A DNA stretch of 64,000 nt from Proteiniborus sp. MB09-C3. Its GTDB lineage: Bacteria; Bacillota; Clostridia; Tissierellales; Proteiniboraceae. The position numbers were made by a program, and so were the translations under genes. The stretch is from the NCBI RefSeq assembly GCF_030263895.1, contig NZ_CP127161.1, positions 3,224,001 through 3,288,000 of the forward strand, written 5' to 3'. Below are positions 35,091 to 44,604 of the stretch, one piece after another; positions within the stretch are counted from its first letter, which is position 1; each line of letters opens with the position of its first letter. Below the pieces are notes generated by a model, which did not search any database, had not been told where the DNA came from, and saw nothing but the letters and a program-made list of their open reading frames with translations.

Positions 35091-36077
35091 CTAAAAGGAA
35101 GCTGACAATGTATTTTTCTTGTCTCTTCGCATATTTATAGCTCCATTATCACATTTGTTACCCCAAGCATCTATGAGTTCATTATCCTTATATATGCATA
35201 TGATTTCACAATTATTAGAACACTTTCCACATTCTACTCCCTTTGTGATAAATTCAATGTTTGCTATATCAAATGTAAAAGTCTTTTCTATTCTAGATTT
35301 CTTTGCCAATATAGCCACACCTAATGCACCTATTAGATGACTATTTGGGTCTACTGTTACTGGATATCCAGTAACAGCTTCAAATGCTTTTACTACACCT
35401 TCATTTTTACTTACTCCTCCTTGAAAAACTATTGGAGGAACTATTTTTTTACCCTTACCTACATTATTGAGGTAATTAAGAACAACTGACTTGCATAAGC
35501 CAGCAATAATATCTTCTTTTTTATAACCAATTTGTGCTTTGTGAACCAAATCCGATTCTGCAAAAACTGTACAGCGAGCAGCTATCTGTGTCGGTTTCTT
35601 AGATTTTAATGCTATTTGCCCAAATTCTTCTACTTTAATTCCTAGTCTATGTGCCTGACTGGATAAAAAGGCACCTGTTCCCGCTGCACAGAGGGTATTC
35701 ATTGCATAATCTACAACTATTCCATTTTCAATTAATATAATCTTGGAATCTTGACCTCCTATTTCAAAAACAGTACGTACATCCGGATAAAGTGATGTGG
35801 TACCTATTGCATGGGCTGTTATTTCATTTTTTACAACTGCTGCCTCAGTCATTACCCCTATTAGTTTACGAGCACTGCCTGTTGTTCCCACTGCTACAAT
35901 CTGATATTTGTCCATGTCAATTTGTTGATTTAGAGATACTAAAAGGCGCTTCACGGCTCCTACAGGATCTCCTTCTGACCATAGGTATTCTTTAGCAACA
36001 ATATTGTTATCTTCATCAATAATAACTCCCTTAGTAGAAATAGAGCCAATATCTATTCCCAAATAAGCCTTATTCAT
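35091..36077 (-). CDS. 2-hydroxyacyl-CoA dehydratase activator-type ATPase (328 aa)
   Basis: ASKHA ATPase of the HgdC/BcrD family: LGIDIGSISTKGVIID (phosphate 1), VGTTGSARKLIG, the adenosine/phosphate 2 loop FEIGGQDSKII, and the subunit-bridging cluster Cys in NTLCAAGTGAFLSSQ plus RCTVFAES. An additional C-terminal Cys cluster CGKCSNNCEIICIY follows (about 290-305), which HgdC itself lacks. Such activators use ATP to inject a low-potential electron into a partner Fe-S protein. The partners are presumably the two proteins encoded upstream with overlapping genes. Confidence 0.88.
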   Translation of the reverse strand: MNKAYLGIDIGSISTKGVIIDEDNNIVAKEYLWSEGDPVGAVKRLLVSLNQQIDMDKYQIVAVGTTGSARKLIGVMTEAAVVKNEITAHAIGTTSLYPDVRTVFEIGGQDSKIILIENGIVVDYAMNTLCAAGTGAFLSSQAHRLGIKVEEFGQIALKSKKPTQIAARCTVFAESDLVHKAQIGYKKEDIIAGLCKSVVLNYLNNVGKGKKIVPPIVFQGGVSKNEGVVKAFEAVTGYPVTVDPNSHLIGALGVAILAKKSRIEKTFTFDIANIEFITKGVECGKCSNNCEIICIYKDNELIDAWGNKCDNGAINMRRDKKNTLSASF

Positions 36078-37140
36078 TTTGCTTCTCCTTCCTCATAGTT
36101 ATCATGTCATAAAATGCTTCAAGACGAGTTTGTATTCCTGTATCACTGGTCTGTGAATCAAAGCTAAAATATAGTATGGGTATTTTATAATCAGTACTTA
36201 TGTTTTGCAGTACAGACATGGCATCAATTTCAGGTGTGCAGCCTGCTGATTTTATATGGATTATTCCATCATAACCTTTTTTAGCAAATTCCAATGCCTT
36301 GTCTATGCTATACATACTTGTAGCTCCCATATCATACTTAGCATATTTTTTTATATGCTCCTTTGCCTTTTTCTCAGGACGATGAAGCAGTGAATTTGTA
36401 ATATTCATCCATCTGTCAACTACTATTCCCATTTGAGCTAGCTCTTTTTCAATGTAATGGTTGCTGAAGGGCTCTATAATAGTATAATACTCACCTACTA
36501 TTCCGACCCTAAGTGGATTTTTAGGCTTGTTAACCTTGATTCCCTTGAAACTCTTCATGAATTTATTATAAATATTATTCAGTTCTTCCTTATTTCTTAC
36601 AGCTCTAAGCTCTGATAGGAATTCTTCATGGACTCTATTAAAAGAGCCTACTTCGACTTCGAAGCCAATATTTTTTCGTATATAATCTTCTATTTCATCT
36701 ATATATTCAACCATTTTTAACACTACTGGAAGAATCTTAGCTATCTTTTTTAAGGACATATTAGGATTTATTTCTTTAAATTCATTATAAAATGTAATAG
36801 GATTTGAATACTTAGCCTTTGCCATGTTTACAAATCGCACATTATAGCCTAAATCCTTGAGTATTTGCTCGTCAAGCTCTCCATAATATCCTAATCTACA
36901 TACTCCTCCAGTTTGTACTAGTGTATTGGCACCTGATTCTATAGCCTCTAAAAAATTTCCAAGTGTATATTTAAATGGAGCGCAGACAAATTCAGGACTG
37001 TGACGGCTGCCTAGTTCCAAGGTTCTTTTAGTAATAGGCGGCGGCATGATGTACTCGACCTCTAAGCCTACTGTAAATAGAATTTCTAAAGGCACATTAT
37101 AATTTCCCAATTGAGGAAAAGAAACTTTATATAATTCCAC
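36070..37140 (-). CDS. 2-hydroxyacyl-CoA dehydratase D-subunit-like protein (356 aa)
   Basis: Starts (M/V)ELYKVSFPQLGNYN, and contains SPEFVCAPFKYTLGNFLEAIESGANTL, a GGVCRLGYYGEL Cys, IKSAGCTPEIDAM and SDTGIQTRLEAFYD. These match the HGD-D/DUF2229-related family in which cysteines bind Fe-S clusters. It overlaps the activator gene by 8 bp. Start chosen at GTG 37140, nine bases after AAGGATGAT; the ATG at 37149 sits directly on that site. The substrate is not known, since these proteins also occur outside dehydratase pathways. Confidence 0.82.
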   Translation of the reverse strand: MELYKVSFPQLGNYNVPLEILFTVGLEVEYIMPPPITKRTLELGSRHSPEFVCAPFKYTLGNFLEAIESGANTLVQTGGVCRLGYYGELDEQILKDLGYNVRFVNMAKAKYSNPITFYNEFKEINPNMSLKKIAKILPVVLKMVEYIDEIEDYIRKNIGFEVEVGSFNRVHEEFLSELRAVRNKEELNNIYNKFMKSFKGIKVNKPKNPLRVGIVGEYYTIIEPFSNHYIEKELAQMGIVVDRWMNITNSLLHRPEKKAKEHIKKYAKYDMGATSMYSIDKALEFAKKGYDGIIHIKSAGCTPEIDAMSVLQNISTDYKIPILYFSFDSQTSDTGIQTRLEAFYDMITMRKEKQNE

Positions 37141-38053
37141 TGTAATCATCCTTTTTAAATTTGATTATATCTAAGAAGCTTTCTAATCTAGTTTCCATAC
37201 CTGCACTTCCTTCTTGCCCATCTACTATGAGATTAAGTATGGGCTTGTCCTTTACACGTCTAATTATGATTTCATTGACTAAGGAATCTGGTCCGCAATT
37301 AAACGAGCTTATGAGTATGATTCCATCAACTCTATCTTTGTACATCGCAATTGAACCAATTAATTCTTTATTATATTCCCATGGAAGAGTTTCTGTTATT
37401 TCATATGATTTTTCAATTGCCTCCTTTTTATTAGCAATATCACCTATTATAGGTACAGCTCCTGTATCTCGAATATAATCAATAATAGGTGCACCGATAT
37501 ATTTATCATTAATATTGTAGTGATGTGCTATTAAAAGGATTTTGATTTTATTTTCATTAAGCAATTGCTCCTGATATTTTTCGTCCATGATCTTGGCAGT
37601 TTTTTCAGCTTGTTTTGCTATTAAATAAGCTCTCATACATTGAGATTTTCTTTTATTAAGCACCTTTCCCATCTTTAGAAAAGCTCTGACTTCAAAGTCA
37701 GCACTTTTAACATCTATATTATAGTACAATATATTAATATTCCTGTCTCTGAAAGTGTTTTTTACTATATCGTATATGGCTTGAAATTTTGTGCATACAG
37801 TTCCAGCGCTTCCATAGTTTGAAACACGTGGAACAAGTATATAATCACATTTATCTATTAGCCATTCAACATGACCTAAATATATTTTAGAAGAAAGACA
37901 GGCTTCGTCAATTGCATAGGTCATGCCTTTATTAATAATCTCTTTGTTCGTATCTGGACTAACAATATATTCTATCCCAAGCTCTTCAAAAAAAGTCTCC
38001 CAAAGATAACTGTATTTGTAATATAATAATGCTCTAGGTATACCTATCTTCAC
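37127..38053 (-). CDS. DUF2229-type acyl-CoA dehydratase activase-related protein (309 aa)
   Basis: (M/V)KIGIPRALLYYKYSYLWETFFEE is the DUF2229 signature, with the Cys segment YAIDEACLSSKIYLGH and LILISSFNCGPDSLV. In larger clostridial proteins this domain is fused to activator and HGD-D domains; here the three parts are separate coupled genes. Start set at GTG 38053 with AGGGAG nine bases upstream; ATG 38062 lies directly against that site and TTG 38056 is an alternative. First gene of the three-gene operon. Confidence 0.85.
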   Translation of the reverse strand: MKIGIPRALLYYKYSYLWETFFEELGIEYIVSPDTNKEIINKGMTYAIDEACLSSKIYLGHVEWLIDKCDYILVPRVSNYGSAGTVCTKFQAIYDIVKNTFRDRNINILYYNIDVKSADFEVRAFLKMGKVLNKRKSQCMRAYLIAKQAEKTAKIMDEKYQEQLLNENKIKILLIAHHYNINDKYIGAPIIDYIRDTGAVPIIGDIANKKEAIEKSYEITETLPWEYNKELIGSIAMYKDRVDGIILISSFNCGPDSLVNEIIIRRVKDKPILNLIVDGQEGSAGMETRLESFLDIIKFKKDDYSGII

Positions 38054-38182
38054 CAATATCATCTCCCTAGTTTGTAAAGTCTAATTTTATGCATATATAA
38101 AAAGTGCTAAAAAAACTCCATCAATATTATTATATTTTAATTTGTGAAAGATTTAAAGGAATATATGTCAACAAAACATAGA

Positions 38183-38215
38183 AAAAGCAGACATCTATTG
38201 TAGATCTCTGCTTTT
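38183..38215. terminator. Strong hairpin in a divergent promoter region
   Basis: AAAAGCAGA and TCTGCTTTT flank an inner TCTA/TAGA stem; T-runs follow on both strands. The flanking genes diverge, so this is not an end-of-operon terminator. It could be a leader attenuator for the dehydratase-type operon or the end of a short transcript. Confidence 0.65.
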
Positions 38216-38304
38216 ATCTTTCTATTATATAATAATGAATTTCAAATCTTCTTGTACTACATACTTTCGTCCTTATTGAAAATAATAATAAAGAGGTGAT
38301 AACA

Positions 38305-38472
38305 GTGACAAAAAATAATAAGAAGGAAAAACATATAGGAATTCCTATTGAAAAACAAAATACTGCTGCTTGGGCAAATATTGAAAGCCAGCAGCCAGTT
38401 TCTAAAGTTCCTATACCTAACTTCCATCAAGTAGAAAATGCTAAAGAATGGGTGGACAGTAATCAGAAATAA
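38305..38472 (+). CDS. DUF3787 family spore-surface-type small protein (55 aa)
   Basis: GTG start eight bases after AGAGGTG. The protein contains HIGIPIEKQNTAAWANIES, and ends QVENAKEWVDSNQK, the pattern of the short DUF3787 proteins that databases describe as CDIF630-type spore surface proteins. It has no signal peptide or transmembrane segment. Its presence suggests the organism sporulates. A terminator follows at 38520. Confidence 0.8.
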   Translation: MTKNNKKEKHIGIPIEKQNTAAWANIESQQPVSKVPIPNFHQVENAKEWVDSNQK

Positions 38473-38519
38473 GATTTTAATAAGCTCTGATTAACACGCT
38501 CTAATAAAGAAATATCTAT

Positions 38520-38561
38520 ACAGCATACGGCATAGTCATTATGGCTATGCCTCTTTGCTGT
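38520..38561 (+). terminator. Terminator after the DUF3787 gene
   Basis: GGCATAG/CTATGCC inner stem within an ACAGCA/TGCTGT outer stem, then TGTTTTC. The rest of 38562-38783 shows no gene I can support; low-quality frames on the minus strand look spurious. Confidence 0.75.
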
Positions 38562-38783
38562 TGTTTTCATTGATATCTGGTAATCTAATTGCCTCAACGC
38601 AGTTATAGCTGATTTCCACCTGTCGAAACATTGTAGAGTGTTTGAAAAAATAGAAATAGCATGAATATGCAGGCTATGATATAATGCAATCAACAAAGAG
38701 TTTTTTCACAGAGGTAAAGCGATAATTTAGAATTTGTGACTGAATTGTGAGTGAGTATTATTTGATTTTTGAGGGGGATATGT

Positions 38784-39320
38784 ATGAAAAAAATATATCG
38801 ATTTCTCCTATGGGGAGTAATTATAGCATTTGTTTATTTGCTAATTTTTCCTATTCCTATGAAAGTTGATAAGACCATTTCTGCTGTTGAGGTCAGTCTG
38901 GGAGATCCATCATTCTGTGAACCGGTTAATATAATAATTGATGGAACCTATCATTGGAAAATGCTTGGTGATGATACCTTTAACGGTAATATAAAGTTTG
39001 ATGCTTATCCATTTACTATGGAAAATACACTGGCCCAAGGAACCAATCTTCCCACACTGCGGTTTGAAGGTGGAATCGATTCACTTGATTATGGAGAATG
39101 GTTGGATTCAGAGTCCTTCGGTAAAATCCATACCAAGCCTTTTTTCAAAGCTTTTATTGTACAGGTTTTTATAAACCGTGAAAATGGAGAAAAGGAAAGC
39201 TGGTCTACTGTTGACGGTCGCTGCATAGTTGCTCCTGCCAGCAACAAAGAAGAGGCACTATCCATATTAAGAAGGATTTCAAATAATGACTTGGCGCCAT
39301 ATGAATATTGGATAGAATAA
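38784..39320 (+). CDS. Hypothetical membrane-anchored extracytoplasmic protein (178 aa)
   Basis: One N-terminal hydrophobic segment (residues 5-28, FLLWGVIIAFVYLLIFPIP) and an outside domain of about 150 residues with DGTYHWKMLGDDTFNGNIKF and NREN-ESWSTVDGRCIVAPAS. No known family recognised. Start set at the ATG after GAGGGGGATATGT; the longer frame begins with TTG inside this site. It stands alone, between terminators, ahead of the convergent PFOR gene. Function unknown. Confidence 0.7.
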   Translation: MKKIYRFLLWGVIIAFVYLLIFPIPMKVDKTISAVEVSLGDPSFCEPVNIIIDGTYHWKMLGDDTFNGNIKFDAYPFTMENTLAQGTNLPTLRFEGGIDSLDYGEWLDSESFGKIHTKPFFKAFIVQVFINRENGEKESWSTVDGRCIVAPASNKEEALSILRRISNNDLAPYEYWIE

Positions 39321-39395
39321 ATTAAGTGCTTTTTTCTTAACTAAATTAACACAATATGCATCTTTCAATTCCAAGTTTATCAGTAATCATATAGT

Positions 39396-39460
39396 AAAAA
39401 CGAGAGAGAGCTTCAAGGATAATTAAGTGCTTTGTTATCCCTAGTATCCCTCCCGTTTTT
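39396..39460. terminator. Probable bidirectional terminator
   Basis: AAAAACG-GAG and CTC-CGTTTTT outer arms (one mismatch) enclose a GGATAA/TTATCC hairpin. It lies between the 178-aa gene and the convergent PFOR gene. Confidence 0.6.
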
Positions 39461-39528
39461 ACTTTTAAGTAGCCACTGTTCCTCAACATTTCCTTATTGG
39501 GGGTCAGTCTTATGGAACTTTGTAAACC

Positions 39529-42500
39529 TTAATACTTCATATCTGCTAGCCTTTTATAGGTTTCATATCTTTCTCTTGAATGTTTCTCTGCTTGAGTAAA
39601 TAATTCATCTGTCACATCAGGGAATACATTCATAATCTGTGAATATCTAATCTCACCCTCTATAAATTCTCTAAAGCCCGCTGTTGGTTCCTTAGAGTCA
39701 AGAACAAATGGATTTTTACCCTCTTCCTTCAGCAGAGGATTATATCTATAAAGATGCCAATACCCTGCTTCTACAGCCTTCTTCTCTCGAGCAACACTAG
39801 TTCCCATTCCTGTCTTGATACCATGGCTGATACAAGGAGCATAGCAAATAACAAGAGATGGTCCTTTGTAGCTTTCTGCTTCTCTGATAGCTTTAATAGC
39901 TTGATTCATATTAGCACCTAGAGCAATCTGTGCTACATAGACATAACCATAGCTCATTGCCATCAATCCTAAGTCTTTTTTTCTAACTCGTTTTCCTGCT
40001 GCTGCAAACTTAGCTACAGCTGCTGTAGGAGTAGCCTTAGAAGATTGCCCTCCCGTGTTAGAATAAATCTCTGTATCAAGGACTAATAGATTTACATCTT
40101 CACCTGTAGCCAATACATGATCTACTCCACCATAGCCTATATCATAAGCCCATCCGTCACCACCAATAATCCACATGGACTTTTTTGTTAAATAATCCTT
40201 TTTCTCTAATATTTCCCTTGTAATTTGATCCTTATGGTTATGCTTTTTAAGCATCTCTAGAACTCTCTGAGAAGCCTTTTTAGACAGTTCCCCATCATCT
40301 ATATTATCAAGCCAATCCTTAAAAGCTGCTTTACATTCCTCATCAAGATTTGACTCAATTCCTTGTCTCATCAACTCACCTAATCGTTCTCGCATCTGAC
40401 GTACTGCCACTGACATTCCAAAACCATATTCTGCATTATCTTCAAATAAAGAATTACCCCAAGAAGGTCCCCTTCCATCAACAGTAGTGCTATAGGCAAT
40501 AGAAGGCGCACTAGCTCCCCAAATAGAAGAACATCCTGTAGCATTGGAAATCATCATCCTATCCCCATAAAGCTGAGTCACCAGTTTTACATAGGCAGTT
40601 TCACCACAGCCAGCACAGGCTCCTGAAAACTCTAATAAAGGTCTAGAAAACTGACTGTTTTTCACCGTATTCTTATCCACTAAATAATCCTTGTCACGTA
40701 CAGACATAGCAAATTCCCAGTTCTCTTCTTGCGTTGCTATTTCCTCATCTGCCTCCACCATAATTAAAGCCTTACCTGGCGCAGGACACACATCAGCACA
40801 ATTTCCGCAGCCTGTACAGTCTAAGGGACTGACTTGAATTCGATAAGATAAATTTTCAATCCCTTTACCAACTGCCTTTTTGGTTTCAAATGTATGAGAT
40901 GCCTTATCCTTTTCTTCCTCATCTAATAGGAACGGCCTAATTACCGCATGGGGACAAATATATGAGCATTGATTACATTGAATACATTTTTCTATCTGCC
41001 ACTGAGGAATCATAGAAGCAATGCCTCTCTTCTCATAGGAGGTTGTTCCAAGTGGATAAGTTCCATCCTCCATTCCCTTAAATGCACTAACTGGCAGTTC
41101 ATCTCCCTCATGCCTTGCCATTGGTCTTTGAATATTTTTTATGAAATCTGGTTCTTCCTTAATAGGTAGGCTTTCATCCTGTGCTTGAGACCAATGAGAT
41201 GGAACTTCTATCTTAACTAAACTGTCCACGCCTCTATCAACTGCTTTCTTATTCATACTTACAATTTTTTCGCCTTTTTTTCCATATAGAGTTTCAATGT
41301 TCTGCTTTAAATATTTTACTGCATCTTCAATAGGGATCACCTTAGACAATTTAAAGAATGCAGCCTGCATTATCATATTGATTCTATTACCTAATCCTAC
41401 CTCATGTGCAATTTTCATGGCATCTATGGTATAGAAATCAACCTGATTTTGAGCAATAACCCTTTTCAGAGAAGCTGGAAGCTTATTTTCCAACTCTTCA
41501 TTAGTCCATGGACAGTTTAAAACGAAAATTCCCTTTTCCTTTATTCCCTTTAGTAAATCAAAATGATTCACATAGGACATATTATGACAGGCAATATAGT
41601 CAGCATTATAAATTAAGTAAGGAGATTTAATTGGGATTTTCCCAAATCTAAGATGAGAAATTGTAGAGCCGCCTGATTTTTTGCTATCATATGAAAAATA
41701 AGCTTGAGCAAAAAGGTTCGTATTATCTCCTATAATTTTCACAGCAGTTTTATTGGCTCCTACAGTTCCGTCTGATCCTAATCCCCAAAACTTGCATTGA
41801 ATAGTTCCCTCTGGTGTTGTATCGACTATATCCTCTACAGGAAGCGAAGCCCCTCCTATGTCATCTACAATCCCTATGGTAAATCCATCCTTCGGTTCGG
41901 CCTGTCTTAAGTTTTTGTATACAGCAATAATTTGGGAAGGTGTTGTATCCTTAGATCCTAATCCATATCTTCCTCCTATGATTAATGGTTGGTCTTTTTG
42001 ATTGTAAAAAAGACTCTTTATGTCTAGGTACAAAGGTTCTCCCACAGCACCTGGTTCCTTTGTCCGATCCAAAACTGCTATCCTTTTTACACAGGAAGGA
42101 AGCACTTCAAAGAAATGTTTCGATGAAAAAGGACGATAGAGATGAACCTTAATTAAACCTACTTTTTCTCCTTTGGCCAGCATATAATCGATAGTCTCTT
42201 CTATAGTATCGCAGGCAGATCCCATGGCTACAATAATATCCTCTGCTTCTTCTGAACCGTAATAATTAAAAGGTTTATAGCTTCTACCTGTCAACTGACT
42301 GATATTGTCCATATATTCTACCACTATATCTGGAACATTGTCATAAAAAGGATTAGCTGCTTCTCTTCCTTGGAAGTATACGTCAGGATTTTGTGCAGTT
42401 CCTCTAACTACAGGATGCTCAGGATTTAACGCACGCTCTCTAAAAGCCTTCAAAGCATCATGATCTAATAAATCTCCCAATTCCTCATATTCCAGCATTT

Positions 42501-43050
42501 CTACCTTCTGATACTCGTGAGAGGTCCTAAAGCCGTCAAAAAAGTGAAGAAAAGGCACTCTAGATTTTATAGCCGCTAAATGAGCAACTCCAGCTAAATC
42601 CATAACCTCTTGAACACTACTAGAAGCTAATAAAGCAAATCCTGTCTGTCTTGTTGCCATCACGTCTTGATGATCTCCAAAAATCGATAGGGCATGAGCT
42701 GCAATTGCGCGGGCACTTACATGAAACACTCCCGGCAGCAGTTCTCCTGCTATCTTGTACATATTAGGAATCATAAGCAAAAGCCCCTGTGATGCTGTAT
42801 AGGTAGTTGTCAATGCTCCAGCCTGTAATGAACCGTGAACAGCTCCCGAGGCTCCAGCTTCTGATTGCAGCTCTACTACTCTTACCGATTGCCCAAATAA
42901 ATTTTTCCTTCCATGGGATGCCCACTCATCTACTCCTTCTGCCATAGGTGTAGATGGTGTAATTGGATAAATTGCTGCTACATCAGTAAATGCATATGAT
43001 ATATAGGCAGCTGCTTGATTCCCATCCATAGTTTTCATTTTTCTTGCCAT
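39529..43050 (-). CDS. nifJ: Pyruvate:ferredoxin oxidoreductase, single polypeptide (1173 aa)
   Basis: Full-length PFOR. Domain I starts MDGNQAAAYISYAFTDVAAIYPITPSTPMAEG; domain V has two ferredoxin-type clusters, CIQCNQCSYICPH and CTGCGNCADVCP; the C-terminal TPP domain has GACAGCGE and GGDGWAYDIGYGG with DTEIYSNTGGQSSKATP. It converts pyruvate and CoA to acetyl-CoA, CO2 and reduced ferredoxin, the central step of clostridial fermentation. Length fits the homodimeric clostridial enzyme. An AGGAAAGGTAGGAAG site precedes the ATG. Single gene. Confidence 0.97.
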   Translation of the reverse strand: MARKMKTMDGNQAAAYISYAFTDVAAIYPITPSTPMAEGVDEWASHGRKNLFGQSVRVVELQSEAGASGAVHGSLQAGALTTTYTASQGLLLMIPNMYKIAGELLPGVFHVSARAIAAHALSIFGDHQDVMATRQTGFALLASSSVQEVMDLAGVAHLAAIKSRVPFLHFFDGFRTSHEYQKVEMLEYEELGDLLDHDALKAFRERALNPEHPVVRGTAQNPDVYFQGREAANPFYDNVPDIVVEYMDNISQLTGRSYKPFNYYGSEEAEDIIVAMGSACDTIEETIDYMLAKGEKVGLIKVHLYRPFSSKHFFEVLPSCVKRIAVLDRTKEPGAVGEPLYLDIKSLFYNQKDQPLIIGGRYGLGSKDTTPSQIIAVYKNLRQAEPKDGFTIGIVDDIGGASLPVEDIVDTTPEGTIQCKFWGLGSDGTVGANKTAVKIIGDNTNLFAQAYFSYDSKKSGGSTISHLRFGKIPIKSPYLIYNADYIACHNMSYVNHFDLLKGIKEKGIFVLNCPWTNEELENKLPASLKRVIAQNQVDFYTIDAMKIAHEVGLGNRINMIMQAAFFKLSKVIPIEDAVKYLKQNIETLYGKKGEKIVSMNKKAVDRGVDSLVKIEVPSHWSQAQDESLPIKEEPDFIKNIQRPMARHEGDELPVSAFKGMEDGTYPLGTTSYEKRGIASMIPQWQIEKCIQCNQCSYICPHAVIRPFLLDEEEKDKASHTFETKKAVGKGIENLSYRIQVSPLDCTGCGNCADVCPAPGKALIMVEADEEIATQEENWEFAMSVRDKDYLVDKNTVKNSQFSRPLLEFSGACAGCGETAYVKLVTQLYGDRMMISNATGCSSIWGASAPSIAYSTTVDGRGPSWGNSLFEDNAEYGFGMSVAVRQMRERLGELMRQGIESNLDEECKAAFKDWLDNIDDGELSKKASQRVLEMLKKHNHKDQITREILEKKDYLTKKSMWIIGGDGWAYDIGYGGVDHVLATGEDVNLLVLDTEIYSNTGGQSSKATPTAAVAKFAAAGKRVRKKDLGLMAMSYGYVYVAQIALGANMNQAIKAIREAESYKGPSLVICYAPCISHGIKTGMGTSVAREKKAVEAGYWHLYRYNPLLKEEGKNPFVLDSKEPTAGFREFIEGEIRYSQIMNVFPDVTDELFTQAEKHSRERYETYKRLADMKY

Positions 43051-43422
43051 CGTCTTCCTACCTTTCCTATGATTTAATATTGTTTACCAGTATCTAGATA
43101 TATTATTTGATATTTTGCTTGAATAATACATATTTATAAAACGGATTATTACGAAAGGCACAATTAGCAAAAAGTCTATAATTTTTGATACCTCTACATT
43201 TAATTAAATCAAAAAACGAAAAATCCGTCCTATATAATAGAACGGAATAATCTCCAAAATGTATATTACTGATTAAAGCTGTGTACAACTAAAAAAGAAT
43301 ATATGTCCATCTAACATCGTATTTAATATTCCCATACAAATCCCCTGAATAATATTTCTTCTACAAATTCTAAAAATATCCATACGCATATGATTTCTCA
43401 TTTGACCTGCTTTTCTCCATAT
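43051..43422. other. Long intergenic stretch between PFOR and galK
   Basis: No coding sequence can be supported here. It contains the gal-operon terminator at 43224-43246; the rest is A/T-rich and includes the PFOR leader (43051-43200). No riboswitch pattern was recognised. Confidence 0.6.
43224..43246 (-). terminator. Terminator of the galactoside operon
   Basis: TCCGT-CTAT / ATAG-ACGGA with one mismatch, followed on the minus strand by TTTTTCGTTTTTT. It lies about 180 bases after the galK stop. Confidence 0.7.
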
Positions 43423-44586
43423 TTAACTTATTTCCTTAGTTCCGTCACCTATTCCAGTCAAATAAAAATCAGCTTCATATCCTATTTTGCTTTTATACAT
43501 TTGACCAACTTTATCTATAAAATCCCCTACATCTTCATCTTTTACAAGAGCTATGGCACATCCTCCAAATCCTGCACCTGTCATTCTTGCACCTATACAT
43601 CCATCTTGTTCTAATGCAAGGCCCACTATGGTATCTAATTCAATACCTGTTACCCCATATAAATTTTTCAAAGAGTAATGGGATTCTATAAGCAATTGTC
43701 CTAACTCAAGTATGTCTCCATTTTCTAAAGCTGTACAAGCCTTTAAAACCCTTTGATTTTCATAAACCACATGACCAGCTCTATTTTTAATATTGTCTTC
43801 ATCTAAATATTTCTCTAGCTTCTCAAACTCCTCTATTGTAAGCTGACATAGATTATCTATATTTATATGTTTTTTAAGAATACTCAATGCTTTCTCGCAT
43901 TCATCTCTTCTTTCATTATACTTCGAATCATTTAACTCTCTTCTTTTGTTAGTGTTCATAATAACTAATTTATAATCTTTAATATTTATTTTCACGTACT
44001 TATAAATTAGACTATTACAGTCTAAAAGCATAGCATTATTTGCTTTACCCATGACTACAGCAAATTGATCCATTACACCGCATTTCACTCCAATAAAATC
44101 ATTTTCTGATTTTTGAGAAATCTTGATTAAATCCATTTTAGATATTGCTCCATCATTAAATAGATTGTTTATCATTTCAGCTATTAGTAGCTCCAAAGAA
44201 GCAGAAGAAGAAAGGCCTGCCCCATTTGGAATGTTTCCCCATACCAGTATATCCATTCCCGAAACCTTGTAGCCATTTTTTTTCATAAAAAAAATAACGC
44301 CTTTAGGATAATTAGCCCAGCCATGCTCACTTTCATATTTTAAATCTTCTATATCAACTTCAACCTTTAATTCAAAGTTCTCAGATACAAGTCTTATTTT
44401 ATTGTCGTCTCTTTTTTGGACACAGCCATAGGTACCTAATTGGGTAGCACAGGGTAATACATATCCTCCGTTATAATCTATATGCTCCCCTATTAAATTC
44501 ACCCTACTGGGAGAAAAGAACGTCCTCGACTCTCCGTTATTACCGTAAAGCATATAAAACCTCTGTTTTAAACTAGATAAGTCCAT
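43423..44586 (-). CDS. galK: Galactokinase (387 aa)
   Basis: GHMP kinase: SRVNLIGEHIDYNGGYVLPC (galactose-binding signature), GNIPNGAGLSSSASLELLIA (ATP loop) and GARMTGAGFGGCAIALV (motif 3). Converts galactose to galactose-1-phosphate. The start is the ATG three codons into the longest frame, after GAGGTGTGAAA. It is the last gene of the operon and receives galactose released by LacZ. No galE is in the window. Confidence 0.96.
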   Translation of the reverse strand: MDLSSLKQRFYMLYGNNGESRTFFSPSRVNLIGEHIDYNGGYVLPCATQLGTYGCVQKRDDNKIRLVSENFELKVEVDIEDLKYESEHGWANYPKGVIFFMKKNGYKVSGMDILVWGNIPNGAGLSSSASLELLIAEMINNLFNDGAISKMDLIKISQKSENDFIGVKCGVMDQFAVVMGKANNAMLLDCNSLIYKYVKINIKDYKLVIMNTNKRRELNDSKYNERRDECEKALSILKKHINIDNLCQLTIEEFEKLEKYLDEDNIKNRAGHVVYENQRVLKACTALENGDILELGQLLIESHYSLKNLYGVTGIELDTIVGLALEQDGCIGARMTGAGFGGCAIALVKDEDVGDFIDKVGQMYKSKIGYEADFYLTGIGDGTKEIS

Positions 44587-44604
44587 TTTCACACCTCATC
44601 TTAA

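Noticed and set aside
38463-38696. 77-codon minus-strand frame
   Set aside because: Overlaps a terminator hairpin, has no ribosome-binding site and no recognisable family.
43051-43422. Possible riboswitch or small gene between PFOR and galK
   Set aside because: Only a terminator hairpin and A/T-rich leader sequence could be supported.
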